Shown here: positions 13,152-13,279 of the stretch, one piece after another | Layout of the letters: every line of letters begins with the position of its first letter | Numbering within the stretch: position 1 is the stretch's first letter | From: JBAZTO01 sp041661865 | Lineage (GTDB): Bacteria; Planctomycetota; Phycisphaerae; SM23-33 | Direction of reading: 5' to 3' | NCBI GenBank assembly: GCA_041661865.1 | Contig: JBAZTO010000075.1 | Span: 1-13,279 of the forward strand | Length of the DNA: 13,279 bases | Translations under genes and position numbers: made by a program | Notes under the pieces: model-generated | The model's input: the letters and a program-made list of their open reading frames with translations, nothing else | Told to the model about the DNA's origin: nothing | Database searches by the model: none

Positions 13152-13167
13152 GGCCGGTCAATTGGCC

Positions 13168-13279
13168 TTACTTCGCCATGTCCTTGAGGGCCTTGAGCGG
13201 GCGGACCTTGACGACCTTGCGGGCGGGCTTGGCCGCGAAGATCTGTTCCATCTTCGTGAAGGGGTTGATGCCCTTACGC
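13168..13279 (-). CDS. HU-like DNA-binding protein, C-terminal fragment (cut by window edge)
   Basis: Thirty-six codons are visible before a TAA at 13168-13170; the start lies beyond the window. The fragment contains GINPFTK, then IFAAKPARKVVKVRP and ends LKALKDMAK. This matches the DNA-binding arm and C-terminal helix of HU/IHF-family proteins, in the variant common in Planctomycetota and relatives where the usual GRNP of the arm reads GINPF. HU-family proteins bend and compact DNA as dimers in the nucleoid. Only the last third is present, so the identification rests on this short region. Confidence 0.75.
   Translation of the reverse strand, partial: RKGINPFTKMEQIFAAKPARKVVKVRPLKALKDMAK

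Overview
This window looks like a chromosomal segment of a Planctomycetota bacterium, probably of the Phycisphaerae type; this is an inference. The evidence is high GC content, a PEP-CTERM protein with a textbook VPEP...RRR tail, and a giant secreted protein that joins Ig/cadherin-like repeats to a planctomycete-style beta-strand repeat domain. A HU-like C-terminus of the INPFT/AKPARK type and hairpin-rich repeats between genes point the same way. No rRNA, tRNA, CRISPR array, phage gene or intact transposase was seen.

Layout. (1) 1-2916, plus strand: the 3' part of a very large secreted repeat protein, closed by a strong intrinsic terminator. (2) 3068-5743, minus strand: two genes 30 bp apart, an alkaline-phosphatase-superfamily lipoprotein followed by an extended SDR (NAD-dependent epimerase/dehydratase), convergent with gene 1. 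(3) 5744-6030: a divergent promoter region. (4) 6031-9426, plus strand: a tight three-gene unit of a GNAT-fold acyltransferase-like protein, bioA and bioD. BioD probably starts on a GTG inside bioA. BioA and BioD perform two consecutive late steps of biotin synthesis (KAPA to DAPA to dethiobiotin). (5) 9427-9887: a gene-free convergent gap full of structure. It holds ten 8-bp tandem units, an 89-bp MITE-like element with inverted ends and a TTA duplication, and a nested near-symmetric set of REP-like hairpins that include opposed intrinsic terminators. (6) 9888-10541, minus: a secreted PEP-CTERM protein. (7) 10761-12805, minus: ruvC and, upstream of it, cysS. (8) 12806-13279, minus: a terminator, a 26-residue lysine-rich microprotein, and the C-terminal end of a HU-like nucleoid protein cut by the window edge.

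Most genes are housekeeping or envelope functions. The points most worth a second look are the nested palindromic gap at 9541-9822, the altered metal site of the lipoprotein phosphatase/phosphodiesterase, the GNAT-bioA-bioD linkage, and the unannotated 26-residue gene beside HU. I do not see a clear new defence or biosynthetic system here.
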